Positions 52,649 through 60,899 of a stretch of 64,000 nt of DNA are shown piece after piece. Positions within the stretch are counted from its first letter, which is position 1; every line of letters begins with the position of its first letter. Source of the stretch: Flavisolibacter tropicus (GTDB taxonomy: Bacteria > Bacteroidota > Bacteroidia > Chitinophagales > Chitinophagaceae). A program made the translations under genes and the position numbers. The notes below the pieces were generated by a model. It was not told the DNA's origin and searched no databases. It saw only the letters and a program-made list of their open reading frames with translations. The DNA lies in assembly GCF_001644645.1 (NCBI RefSeq), contig NZ_CP011390.1:3096001-3160000 (forward strand), written 5' to 3'.

Positions 52649-52823
52649 AATCAATTAGTTTCACGGCTTACCCACCTAGCGTTACTGATACTACAGCATC
52701 TTGCCAACGCTAGTTATTTTATAAGCAGTAGTTCGAAAGTGTTAATGTACAATAAAGCACTGAAACCCACGGCGGAAGCAGCAGGTTTTTTAACTAGGTT
52801 TGCCGATATTCAAAAATGTTGAC

Positions 52824-54983
52824 ATGAAAAAGATTCTGATTACCCTCATTCTTTTTAGCAGTGTGCTGAGTAAGGCATTGGCCGATGAAGGAATGTGGTT
52901 GCCACTGCTACTAGGGCAACAAGTGTACAATGACATGGTGAAGAAGGGCCTTAAACTTTCTAAAGAACAATTATATAGTGTAAACAAGGCATCCCTAAAA
53001 GATGCCGTGGTGATCTTTGGTAATGGGTGTACTGGCGAACTGGTGAGTGCAGAGGGCTTGATCTTTACAAACCACCACTGCGGCTATAGCCAAATTGCGG
53101 CCGCTTCTACTGTAGAACACAACTACCTGCGTGATGGCTTCTATGCTAAAAACAAAGGCGAAGAAATTCCATCACAAGGGCTGTCTGTCCGGTTTTTATT
53201 ACGCATAGATGATGTAACTAAAGAAGTAATGGATTCGCTTCAAGGCTTAAGCGGCGCTGAACGCCTGGCGGCTCAAAACCGTGTATTGAGCACGATCAAT
53301 GCGCGCATGAGCGACCCTTCTAAGAGCATTGAAACTTTGGTAAGCAGCTTGTTTAAAGGCAATCAATTCCTGGCCTTTGTATACCAACGCTATACCGATA
53401 TACGCCTGGTAGGTGCACCTCCGGAAAGCGTAGGCAAGTATGGTGGCGATACCGACAACTGGGAGTGGCCGCGTCATACCGGCGACTTCTCGGTTTTCCG
53501 TGTGTATGGCAATAATGGTCAGCCAGCATCTTATGCAGCAAACAATACCCCATTAAAGCCGAAATACTTCTTACCCGTATCTATTAAAGGGGTAAAAGAA
53601 GGTGATTTTGCCATGATCTATGGCTACCCTGGCAGCACCAACCGCTATGAAACTTCACTGGGTGTAAAACTGGCTACCGATATCAACAACCCAACGCTTG
53701 TAAAGTTGCGCGATGTGCGCCTTAAGTACATGCTGGAAGAAATGAAAAAGGATCCTGCTATCAAGTTGCAGCTAGCCGGCGATTATGCTTCTATTGCCAA
53801 CTACTGGAAGTTTTATGATGGTGAAACCAAGCAATTGATCAAGTATGATGTATATGGTCAAAAGCGCAAAAGCGAGGAGACCTTTATTAAATGGGCAGCC
53901 AATAAACCAGAGTATAAAAACCTGTTTACTGACCTGGAGAGTGCGTACAACGCCTGGCGTCCTTACGCATTGCACCGCGTCTATATCAATGAAGGTATTT
54001 TAGGTTCGCCACTGTTGGCTTTTGCTGCCAGCTTGCAACAACTAGAAGCTGCTATGGTAAAACCTGGCACTTCTCAAGCTGATATCAAAAAAGCGTTGGA
54101 TGCTGCCAACAGCAGCAGGAAAAGCTTTTTGGCTGCACATAACCGCACTTCAGATCAAAACATAGTAGCGGCTGTTTTACAGATGTACTATAACGATGTA
54201 CCCAAAGAGCAACAGCCTATTGGCCTGTATAATGCCATCAAAAATGAATATGGTGCGCTGGACAAAGCCAGCACGTATCAGAAGTATGCAGAAGCTATTT
54301 TCAGCCAAACCATGTTGCTGGACAACAACAAGTGGGATGCCTTTATGCGTAATCCAGATGCTACTGTATTGCAGCAAGACCTGGCGTTTAACTTATCGAG
54401 CGCTTATCTTAAAAACTGGCAAAGCAAATATCTTCCTTACTACCAGCAATTTGTAGCCCGCAACAATGAAGCAGGCCGCCTGTACCTGAAAGGTATTATG
54501 GAACAAGATCCTAAGAAGATCATGTACCCAGATGCCACCTTTACCATGCGCGTTTCTTATGGCAAAGTAGATGACTACAAACCACGCGATGCGGTATCTT
54601 ACGATTACGTAACCACGATGAAGGGTGTGTTGGAAAAATACAAACCCGGTGATTACGAGTTTGATCTACCTGCACGTTACCTGGAACTGGCGCGTAAAAA
54701 AGACTATGGTCAGTATATAGACAAACGCACCAACGATCTGGTAGTTGGCTTTATAACTTCTAACGATATTACTGGCGGAAACTCTGGCTCGCCTGTTATG
54801 AACGGCAATGGTGAGTTGATTGGTTTAGCTTTCGATGGCAACTATGAAGCATTAAGCCATAAGATTGCTTTTGACAAAGACTTAAACCGCACCATCAATG
54901 TTGACATCCGTTATGTGTTGTGGTGTATTGATAAATTAGGTGGCGCATCAAATCTGATCAAAGAGTTGAATATTAAGCGCTAA
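52824..54983 (+). CDS. S46-family dipeptidyl-peptidase
   Basis: 719 residues from the ATG at 52824, with a signal peptide (about 1-20, ending ALADEGMW, the usual start of the mature enzyme). Triad: histidine in GLIFTNHHCGY near 84, aspartate in DTDNWEWPRHTGDFSVFRVY near 223, and serine in TGGNSGSPVMNGNG near 651. The enzyme releases dipeptides from oligopeptides in the periplasm for use as nutrients. The segment after the serine, GLAFDGNYEAL, has FDG where acid-specific DPP11 enzymes carry an arginine, so DPP7-like preference for hydrophobic residues is inferred. A terminator follows. Confidence 0.94.
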   Translation: MKKILITLILFSSVLSKALADEGMWLPLLLGQQVYNDMVKKGLKLSKEQLYSVNKASLKDAVVIFGNGCTGELVSAEGLIFTNHHCGYSQIAAASTVEHNYLRDGFYAKNKGEEIPSQGLSVRFLLRIDDVTKEVMDSLQGLSGAERLAAQNRVLSTINARMSDPSKSIETLVSSLFKGNQFLAFVYQRYTDIRLVGAPPESVGKYGGDTDNWEWPRHTGDFSVFRVYGNNGQPASYAANNTPLKPKYFLPVSIKGVKEGDFAMIYGYPGSTNRYETSLGVKLATDINNPTLVKLRDVRLKYMLEEMKKDPAIKLQLAGDYASIANYWKFYDGETKQLIKYDVYGQKRKSEETFIKWAANKPEYKNLFTDLESAYNAWRPYALHRVYINEGILGSPLLAFAASLQQLEAAMVKPGTSQADIKKALDAANSSRKSFLAAHNRTSDQNIVAAVLQMYYNDVPKEQQPIGLYNAIKNEYGALDKASTYQKYAEAIFSQTMLLDNNKWDAFMRNPDATVLQQDLAFNLSSAYLKNWQSKYLPYYQQFVARNNEAGRLYLKGIMEQDPKKIMYPDATFTMRVSYGKVDDYKPRDAVSYDYVTTMKGVLEKYKPGDYEFDLPARYLELARKKDYGQYIDKRTNDLVVGFITSNDITGGNSGSPVMNGNGELIGLAFDGNYEALSHKIAFDKDLNRTINVDIRYVLWCIDKLGGASNLIKELNIKR

Positions 54984-54989
54984 GAGCAG

Positions 54990-55030
54990 CGCACGCCCCC
55001 GACCCCTAAAGGGGAGAAGGCCAACGCACA
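54990..55030. repeat. Dispersed CCCCTAAAGGGG module
   Basis: GCACGCCCCCGACCCCTAAAGGGG is the same module as at about 12050, 39845 and 61830. Confidence 0.6.
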
Positions 55031-55052
55031 AAAGATCAAACTCTCTTTACAT

Positions 55053-55084
55053 AAAAAAGCACTCCGTAATTGGAGTGCTTTTTT
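55053..55084. terminator. Rho-independent terminator
   Basis: AAAAAAGCACTCC, loop GTAATT, GGAGTGCTTTTTT. Symmetric A and T runs make it usable on either strand. It belongs to the AAGCACTCC class. Confidence 0.92.
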
Positions 55085-55097
55085 ATGTACATTATCC

Positions 55098-55262
55098 TTC
55101 AACAATCATTGAACATTGATCGTTGAAAATTGAGCATTGAACATTCTTTCATCATTCTTCCTTCCTTGTTCCTAGTTCATTATTCTCTCCCTTGTCAACT
55201 TATCAACCAGTCAGCCTGTCAACCCAATCAGCTAATTCCTTCACCATTCACCATTGACCATT
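55098..55262. repeat. Mixed intergenic repeats
   Basis: CAACAATCATTGAACATTGATCG...AAAATTGAGCATTGAAC (about 55098-55145), TTCCTTCCTTGTTCC (about 55158), TTGTCAACTTATCAACC (about 55193) and CACCATTCACCATTGACCATTCACC (about 55240) fill the space before the next gene. Confidence 0.65.
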
Positions 55263-55299
55263 CACCCTACCGCTTTATCTTTATGTCTTTACTATACAC

Positions 55300-55962
55300 T
55301 TGAAGAAACTATTTTCTACCCTACTGTTATTTTACTGTTGTGCGGCAGAAGCACAAAATGCATTCAGTCTTACAACTGACCTTTCTGTATTGCGTAACCT
55401 CGGGGAGAATCAAGGCTTTACCGCCATTGGTCAAACCGTGCAGTTTCAATACCACTTTAAACCAAAGGAAATCGGTTATGCCTGGATCAGTTATTACAGC
55501 CCGGGTAGATACCAAAACACGTTAACGGCCACTGCCAAAGATCCAACAACCGTTCCTCCTACGCTTGATTATACAATTAGCTCAGAAATACGCTATCGAC
55601 AAATATCCTTGGGTTGGAAACATTTCTTTAAAGGGTGGTATGACAGTGAAGAACCTTTTAATATTTACGGCTCCGCGGGCTTTGGCATCTTATTCTCAAA
55701 GATTACAAACACCTACAGCCAACCCATTGACAGCACTGTTTACATGATCCCTGCTAAAGCGGCGGCTGGTAGCGATGAAGCCAGGCGCCTGACTTTCGAC
55801 CTGGCTTTAGGCACTGAAATACGACTTGGTGCAGGTATTTACTTTTATACCGATGTACGCACTTGGCTACAGGCATCCAGCACCCCTTCTCCTTACTATT
55901 ATGACAACCGCACACCGCAGGTAATTATGTTGAATGGCGGTCTACGCGTATTGTTTGATTAG
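55300..55962 (+). CDS. Probable outer-membrane beta-barrel protein
   Basis: 220 residues from a TTG start at 55300, which directly precedes a signal peptide (KKLFSTLLLFYCCAAEAQ). No ATG is available nearby. The mature part alternates polar and hydrophobic residues (FTAIGQTVQFQYHFKPKEIGYAWISYYSPGRYQNTLTATAK, YRQISLGWKHFF, FNIYGSAGFGILFSKITNTY, TFDLALGTEIRLGAGIYFYTDVRTWLQ, VIMLNGGLRVLFD). This strand pattern with an aromatic end suits a small outer-membrane beta barrel. The specific function is unknown. Confidence 0.72.
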   Translation: MKKLFSTLLLFYCCAAEAQNAFSLTTDLSVLRNLGENQGFTAIGQTVQFQYHFKPKEIGYAWISYYSPGRYQNTLTATAKDPTTVPPTLDYTISSEIRYRQISLGWKHFFKGWYDSEEPFNIYGSAGFGILFSKITNTYSQPIDSTVYMIPAKAAAGSDEARRLTFDLALGTEIRLGAGIYFYTDVRTWLQASSTPSPYYYDNRTPQVIMLNGGLRVLFD

Positions 55963-56059
55963 ACCAAGATGATGTAATTGAAAATTATTTCTGCCACAAA
56001 CGGCACAAGCTCTAATTTTAAAGCACTGATTAAATATTAATCTGAATAACAGAAATATT

Positions 56060-57178
56060 ATGGCCGGCACTACTATCCAATCGATTGAACTCTACAAGTT
56101 ATTTGTTCCACTGAAAGAACCATTTGTGATCTCTTTAGGTCCCATCAACACCGTTCAGAATGTGGTTGTGATCATCCGCACACAAGATGGCTGTGCGGGA
56201 TACGGCGAATGCAGTCCGTATATGACCATCAATGGTGAAAGTGTAGATACCTGCTTTATTGTAGGACAGTACTTTGCACAGGTATTAAAAGGTAAGAATG
56301 CGTTGAACATTGCAGACTGCATGCAAGCCATGGACAAAACCATTTATGCCAATTGCAGTATTAAAAGTGCCTTTGATATAGCCTTACATGATATAGCGGC
56401 ACAGCACTCTGGATTACCATTGTATCAGTTCCTGGGCGGCAAAAAAGATAAAGTCCTGCAAACAGACATGACCGTAAGTATAGGCGACCCGGCCAAGATG
56501 CAACAAGATGCTGTAAAATTCCGTGAGCAAGGCTTTGAGTTTATCAAAGTAAAATTGGGTGGAACAAAAGAAATGGATGTACAACGTATAGCCGCTATCC
56601 GGGAAGGCATTGGCAACGATGTGCCGCTGCGCATTGATGCCAACCAAGGCTGGCCTACAACAGAAGCCGCCATTGAAGTTTTGAACGCTTTAGCACCATT
56701 CAATATTGAACATTGCGAAGAGCCCATTCCACGTTGGCGTTTTATGGAACTGCGCCAAGTAAGTGACCAAAGCCCCATTCCTATTATGGCCGATGAAAGC
56801 TGTGGCGATGAGCATGATGCCGAACGCTTAATTCAGCTTAATGCTTGCCAAATGTTCAATATCAAACTAGGTAAGGCCTCTGGCTTTTACCGGGCACAAA
56901 AGATAGCCAAACTGGGTGCACAAGCTGGTATGGAAATGCAGGTGGGTGGCTTTATGGAAAGCCGGCTGGGGATGACAGCCGCAGCCCATTTTGCCTTGAG
57001 CAACGACCATATTCACCATGTGGATTTTGATACCCCTTTGATGTTTACCGAAGACCCTATCATTGGTGGTATTCAGTACCTGGACAAAGGAGTCATAGAA
57101 GTACCGGAGGTTCCGGGCTTAGGCGCCGTAGTTGATGACAGCTACCTGCAGAAAGCCGAGAAGTTTATATACGCTTAA
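56060..57178 (+). CDS. Enolase-superfamily dipeptide epimerase-like enzyme
   Basis: 372 residues of the mandelate racemase/muconate-lactonising group. Catalytic pattern: FIKVKLGG with a K-x-K base near 161-163, RIDANQGW with a metal-ligand aspartate near 192, HCEEP with glutamate near 219, MADES with aspartate near 244, and FNIKLGKASG with the second lysine near 268. This K-x-K/K arrangement is that of dipeptide epimerases and muconate cycloisomerases; Bacteroidota members are usually annotated as dipeptide epimerases (for example L-Ala-D/L-Glu). Its location after peptide-processing genes fits peptide use. A strong hairpin follows. Confidence 0.9.
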   Translation: MAGTTIQSIELYKLFVPLKEPFVISLGPINTVQNVVVIIRTQDGCAGYGECSPYMTINGESVDTCFIVGQYFAQVLKGKNALNIADCMQAMDKTIYANCSIKSAFDIALHDIAAQHSGLPLYQFLGGKKDKVLQTDMTVSIGDPAKMQQDAVKFREQGFEFIKVKLGGTKEMDVQRIAAIREGIGNDVPLRIDANQGWPTTEAAIEVLNALAPFNIEHCEEPIPRWRFMELRQVSDQSPIPIMADESCGDEHDAERLIQLNACQMFNIKLGKASGFYRAQKIAKLGAQAGMEMQVGGFMESRLGMTAAAHFALSNDHIHHVDFDTPLMFTEDPIIGGIQYLDKGVIEVPEVPGLGAVVDDSYLQKAEKFIYA

Positions 57179-57193
57179 CTAGCCTTCAAAATA

Positions 57194-57237
57194 AAACTGG
57201 CTCAGCATTATGACATCGTCCAATGCTGAGCCAGTTT
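57194..57237. terminator. Long hairpin, bidirectional terminator
   Basis: A 16-bp perfect stem AAACTGGCTCAGCATT (57194-57209) with its complement at 57222-57237. It lies between convergent genes. Confidence 0.85.
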
Positions 57238-57255
57238 GTTTATAGAAGGTCCATC

Positions 57256-57693
57256 TTACATTTTCCGGGTTGTATCAGCAGGCGGTTGCTGCTGCTGAGG
57301 CTTTACTCCAAATTTAGCCGGGTGCACTTTTCCATTATGGCAGGTATAGCAGGTTACCTCTAGGTCGGCATCCAACTTATCCGCATGTTTTACATTAAAG
57401 TATTTATCATTCAGCTTCGCAGTCATCTTCAACATATCGCGCGCTATTGATTTATGATTATTACCATCAGACGCAAAGTCCATAGATTTCTGCTCTTGGT
57501 TATAGACGTGACAAAAATTACATTTTACTCCTAAGGCCACAGTAAAATGCTTCATCACACTGTCCATCTGCTCTTTGGTAGTGTTTTTAGGTAATACCTT
57601 TAAGTTTTTATAGCGTGGTTCATCTTTCGTAAAAGCCGAAGAAATAACCACTGCAAGGGCCAGCCCCAACGTTACTAAGTAAGATTTTTTCAT
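57256..57693 (-). CDS. Di-haem c-type cytochrome
   Basis: 145 residues from the ATG at 57693, which starts a signal-anchor-like segment (KKSYLVTLGLALAVVISSAF). Two haem-binding motifs, CNFCH near residue 65 and CYTCH near 120, lie in a domain like the photosynthetic reaction-centre cytochrome subunit family (MDSVMKHFTVALGVKCNFCHVYN, KHADKLDADLEVTCYTCHNGKVHP). In non-photosynthetic Bacteroidota these are small periplasmic electron carriers of unknown partner. The upstream 26 codons in the open frame are non-conserved and excluded. It is divergent from an AhpD-like gene. Confidence 0.88.
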   Translation of the reverse strand: MKKSYLVTLGLALAVVISSAFTKDEPRYKNLKVLPKNTTKEQMDSVMKHFTVALGVKCNFCHVYNQEQKSMDFASDGNNHKSIARDMLKMTAKLNDKYFNVKHADKLDADLEVTCYTCHNGKVHPAKFGVKPQQQQPPADTTRKM

Positions 57694-57773
57694 GTGCAGC
57701 GCTCTATTTTGGGCCCAATTTATAAAAAAATCTGCCTTAGAAATCATTAACACCATAACCCACCAAACCATCG

Positions 57774-57781
57774 TAAATTTG
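57774..57781 (+). promoter_or_regulatory. -7 element for the AhpD-like gene
   Basis: TAAATTTG matches TAnnTTTG and lies 22 bases before the ATG at 57804. Confidence 0.5.
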
Positions 57782-57803
57782 CGGGCAAAAGAAAATCTAG
57801 CCC

Positions 57804-58154
57804 ATGAGCAAGCTGGTTGAGGAATTTAACGACTACCGCACCCGAATGAATGAGGTGATTTTGAGCAAGAATAATCTGGTGATGAAGCGCCTGTGGAACC
57901 TGGATACCAACACCTATGAAGAAGGCGCACTGGATAAAAAGACCAAGGAAATGCTGGGCTTGGTAGCTAGCATGGTACTGCGCTGCGATGATTGTATTAA
58001 ATATCATCTGGGCAAGAGTTACGAGCTGGGTGTTACCACTGAGCAGATGTACGAGATCTTTGCGGTAGCTAATATAGTAGGCGGAACGATTGTTATTCCG
58101 CATACAAGAAGAGCGGCGGAGTATTGGGAGGAATTGCAGACAAATGCTCAATGA
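57804..58154 (+). CDS. Carboxymuconolactone decarboxylase/AhpD-like protein
   Basis: 116 residues. The CMD core is LDKKTKEMLGLVASMVLRCDDCIKYHLGKSYELGVTTEQMYEIFAVANIVGGTIVIPH, with the redox CxxC (C-D-D-C) and following histidine near residue 72. It is probably a thiol peroxidase or disulphide-reducing protein rather than a decarboxylase. The last codons and the stop (at 58152-58154) lie inside an ATTGA-type repeat, so the 3' end may have been altered by repeat insertion. Confidence 0.9.
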   Translation: MSKLVEEFNDYRTRMNEVILSKNNLVMKRLWNLDTNTYEEGALDKKTKEMLGLVASMVLRCDDCIKYHLGKSYELGVTTEQMYEIFAVANIVGGTIVIPHTRRAAEYWEELQTNAQ

Positions 58155-58610
58155 TCAATTATCAATACTCAACGCTCAATTGAAACTAACTGCATGGATA
58201 AACAGAAGTATGATCTGGAAGATAGGCTTGTTGATTATACCTGTAGAATGATTGATGTTGTAGAGGCATTACCTAATACAAGAGCAGGGAATTATATTGC
58301 GGGTCAGTCAATGAGATGCTGCCATTCGCCAACTTTTAATTATGGAGAAGTACAGGCTGCAGAATCAAGGTCCGACTTTATTCATAAGTTAGGTATCTGC
58401 TTAAAGGAGCTTAAAGAATGCAGAACAGCATTAAAAATTATAATTAAAAAAGGTTTGATTCAACCAACCGACAAGCTTAAGGGGATTTTTCAAGAAACAG
58501 AAGAGTTAATTGCAATAATCGCCAAAAGCGTTGAAACAGCTAAAAAGAATAGAGATGCTCAAAACTTGAACATTGAAAATTGAGCATTGAACATTGAATA
58601 TTGAATATTT
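58145..58610. repeat. Inverted-repeat unit carrying the four-helix-bundle gene
   Basis: Left words ATGCTCAATGATCAATTATC...AACGCTCAATTG (about 58145-58182) face right words TTGAACATTGAAAATTGAGC...GAACATTGAATATT (about 58566-58605) in inverted orientation. Both belong to the TTGAACATTGAA family found at about 9590, 16830, 55100 and 63165. The gene's last codons lie within the right copy. Confidence 0.7.
58194..58583 (+). CDS. Four-helix-bundle protein, 23S rRNA IVS family
   Basis: 129 residues. It matches the four-helix-bundle proteins first seen encoded in 23S rRNA intervening sequences (PF05635-like): helices LVDYTCRMIDVVEALPNTRAGNYIAGQSMRCCHSPTFNYGEVQAAESRSDFIHKLGICLKELKECRTALKII, with the conserved S/N..E(A).....DF..KL.I..KEL.E. 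pattern. Relatives such as Avd bind nucleic acid. The last residues (NLNIEN) come from the flanking repeat. It is wedged between an AhpD-like gene and an oxidoreductase subunit gene and looks inserted. Confidence 0.9.
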   Translation: MDKQKYDLEDRLVDYTCRMIDVVEALPNTRAGNYIAGQSMRCCHSPTFNYGEVQAAESRSDFIHKLGICLKELKECRTALKIIIKKGLIQPTDKLKGIFQETEELIAIIAKSVETAKKNRDAQNLNIEN

Positions 58611-58621
58611 ATTAAATTAAA

Positions 58622-59653
58622 ATGGAAACTACCACTTTAAATAAACCCGCCCTCACAGCTAAGGATTTTGCAACAGACCAAGAGGTGCGGTGGTGCCCAG
58701 GTTGTGGAGATTATTCTATCCTGGCGCAGGTGCAGAAAGTAATGCCGACACTAGGCATTCCTCGTGAGCAAATTGCGATCATTTCGGGTATCGGGTGTTC
58801 TTCCCGCTTTCCATATTATATGAATGTGTATGGCATGCACTCTATTCACGGACGTGCTACAGCCATAGCCAGCGGGTTGAAAGCATCTCGTCCAGACCTA
58901 AGCGTGTGGATTGTAACAGGTGATGGGGATGGCTTAAGCATTGGCTTGAACCATACGATGCACCTGATGCGCAGAAACTTTGATGTAAACGTATTGCTGT
59001 TCAACAACCAGATCTATGGCTTGACCAAAGGACAATACTCCCCTACTTCAGAAGAAAACAAGGTAACCAAGTCTACCCCTTATGGTAGCATTGACCATCC
59101 TTTCAATCCATTAGCGCTGGTTCTAGGTGCTGATGCTACGTTTGTAGCGCGTAGTATGGACCGCGATGTAAAACACCTGCAAGCCATGCTGCTCCGTGCA
59201 CATGGTCACCATGGTACATCGTTTTTGGAGATCTACCAGAACTGTAACATCTTTAATGACGGTGCTTTTGAGACCTTTACTGAAAAAGCAACGAAGGCCG
59301 ACGAAGCCTTGTTCCTGGAAAACGGACAGCCGTTGATCTTTGGTGCTAACCGCGACAAGGGTATTCGTCTGGATGGGTTTACACCTAAAGTAGTAAGCCT
59401 GAACGATGGCTTTAGTGCTGATGATCTGTGGGTTCATGATGAAAGCGATATCTATAAAGCTCAGATCCTGACCCGCATGTTTGATGATCCGAAACTAGCC
59501 AATCACTTACCTCGTCCGTTTGGAGTGTTCTATGAAACAGAGCGTCCAACATATGAAGACATGATGTCGCTACAGCTTGAAGAAGCTAAGGCACGCAAGG
59601 CTGCCGATCTGGATAAGCTGCTAAGAGGTAATGAGGTTTGGAATATTGCCTAG
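58622..59653 (+). CDS. 2-oxoacid:ferredoxin oxidoreductase, beta subunit
   Basis: 343 residues. The thiamine-diphosphate subunit starts with VRWCPGCGDYSILAQVQKV (paired cysteines), then GIGCSSRFPYYMNVYGMHSIHGRATAIASGLKASRPDLSVWIVTGDGDGLSIGLNHTMHLMRRN with the GDGD...N thiamine motif, and NNQIYGLTKGQYSPTS. The enzyme converts 2-oxoglutarate or a similar 2-oxoacid to acyl-CoA with ferredoxin as electron acceptor. The alpha subunit, normally next door, is not in this window. A repeat-borne gene lies immediately upstream, which may have separated the pair. Confidence 0.93.
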   Translation: METTTLNKPALTAKDFATDQEVRWCPGCGDYSILAQVQKVMPTLGIPREQIAIISGIGCSSRFPYYMNVYGMHSIHGRATAIASGLKASRPDLSVWIVTGDGDGLSIGLNHTMHLMRRNFDVNVLLFNNQIYGLTKGQYSPTSEENKVTKSTPYGSIDHPFNPLALVLGADATFVARSMDRDVKHLQAMLLRAHGHHGTSFLEIYQNCNIFNDGAFETFTEKATKADEALFLENGQPLIFGANRDKGIRLDGFTPKVVSLNDGFSADDLWVHDESDIYKAQILTRMFDDPKLANHLPRPFGVFYETERPTYEDMMSLQLEEAKARKAADLDKLLRGNEVWNIA

Positions 59654-59689
59654 AACTAGGATTTTTTGGATTAGAAGGATTTTGAGGAA

Positions 59690-59825
59690 AATGAGTTGAA
59701 AGGTTGATAAGTTAATAAGTTGACAAGCACATAAATCGTATATAAAAAAAGCCTCCAGATTGGAGGCTTTTATCATTTTGAGGGTTTACACTTCCTATCA
59801 ACTTGTTAACCTGTCAACTGCTTTT
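59690..59825. repeat. GTTGACAAG repeat pair around a terminator
   Basis: GTTGAAAGGTTGATAAG (about 59696) and its inverted family member TATCAACTTGTTAACCTG (about 59797) enclose the terminator at 59748-59770. Confidence 0.6.
59748..59770. terminator. Rho-independent terminator
   Basis: AAAGCCTCCA, loop GAT, TGGAGGCTTT. It belongs to the AAAGCCTCC class also seen at 28483-28512. Confidence 0.88.
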
Positions 59826-59852
59826 ACTCGCAGCTAGCAGCTCGTAGCTCAT

Positions 59853-60737
59853 TTACTGCAGCAACTCCAGCTCTCGCTTAGCATTATTAAAGATGGTTTT
59901 CTTTTTATTCTCGTACCACCATTTGGGTACGGTCGTTTTCATGAGCGTATCAATATTGCGCATACCGATCAGGTTCCAGGCACCTTTTAATTTCCCAGTT
60001 AGTGAAGGCTGTAGTGCCCGCAAACTCATAGCAAAGCCACTGTCCAGGTATTCCATATGATGCCAGTAGCCGGCAGGCATAAACAAAGTGTCGCCATGTT
60101 CCATGATGACCTCATAGCCATTGGCATGTTTTAAGGCAGGGAATAGGTTATAATCTAGTTTGCTATTCTCGTTGTAATAGTTAGAGAAATCGGCCAAACT
60201 CAACACTTCAAATGGTTTACGATACAACTTATGCTGTTCAGAAAACGGAAACAACAGTACACGCTTGCGTCCTACAAACTGTGTATGTAGAATATTGGAC
60301 AGGTCAATATCAAAATGCATGTGTGTAATAGAGCTGGCCCCGCCGACAAACAACATGGGATACTTTTTTACAAAGCCCTTCATTAGGTGGTCTGGATATG
60401 TAAAGTCCTTTACTAACCGGGGTGCATGATCGAAAATATTGAACAGAAAGATTCGCCAGCCAGCTGGCCCTTGGCTGATCATATCTATGTATTCACCAAA
60501 GGTTTTATAGTCATCGGCTTTATTGATGGGTGTATAGGCATCGCTTTTAATATTATTGTAAAGACCTACTTTCTGATGCCCTACCAGCTCTTTAAAATAA
60601 GACCAGTTCCACTTAGTATAAGCAGGCCACTGCTTAGCCAGATCCTTAATAACAACAGGTTTTTGTGGCGTATAGTATAGATCAACAAATTGCTGTGGCT
60701 CAATGAAATCAACGGCGGGTACCGCTTGCAATTGCAT
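59853..60737 (-). CDS. Cupin-like (JmjC-type) domain protein
   Basis: 294 residues. Cupin_8/JmjC-like fold: it opens FIEPQQFVDLYYTPQKPVVIKDLAKQWPAY. The iron-site H-x-D lies in THMHFDIDLSNILHTQFVGRKRVLLFPF near 147-149, with the distal histidine in FMPAGYWHHMEY near 223. These features point to a 2-oxoglutarate/Fe(II)-dependent oxygenase, perhaps hydroxylating a protein or tRNA; the substrate is unknown. A TAACTTTG element (minus strand) lies 16 bases before the ATG. Confidence 0.88.
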   Translation of the reverse strand: MQLQAVPAVDFIEPQQFVDLYYTPQKPVVIKDLAKQWPAYTKWNWSYFKELVGHQKVGLYNNIKSDAYTPINKADDYKTFGEYIDMISQGPAGWRIFLFNIFDHAPRLVKDFTYPDHLMKGFVKKYPMLFVGGASSITHMHFDIDLSNILHTQFVGRKRVLLFPFSEQHKLYRKPFEVLSLADFSNYYNENSKLDYNLFPALKHANGYEVIMEHGDTLFMPAGYWHHMEYLDSGFAMSLRALQPSLTGKLKGAWNLIGMRNIDTLMKTTVPKWWYENKKKTIFNNAKRELELLQ

Positions 60738-60899
60738 GGCTTGTAATTTTAAACAAAGTTAATTTTTGCCTCCAGACATAAAAGCCATTTTTCTTCATAC
60801 AAATGATTGAATTGGATTACTTTAACAGTCGTTAAAGCTATTCTGGCATGTATGAAATAAAGATTTTGGTAATGAAATTGCTTTGACAAACAGAAAAAG

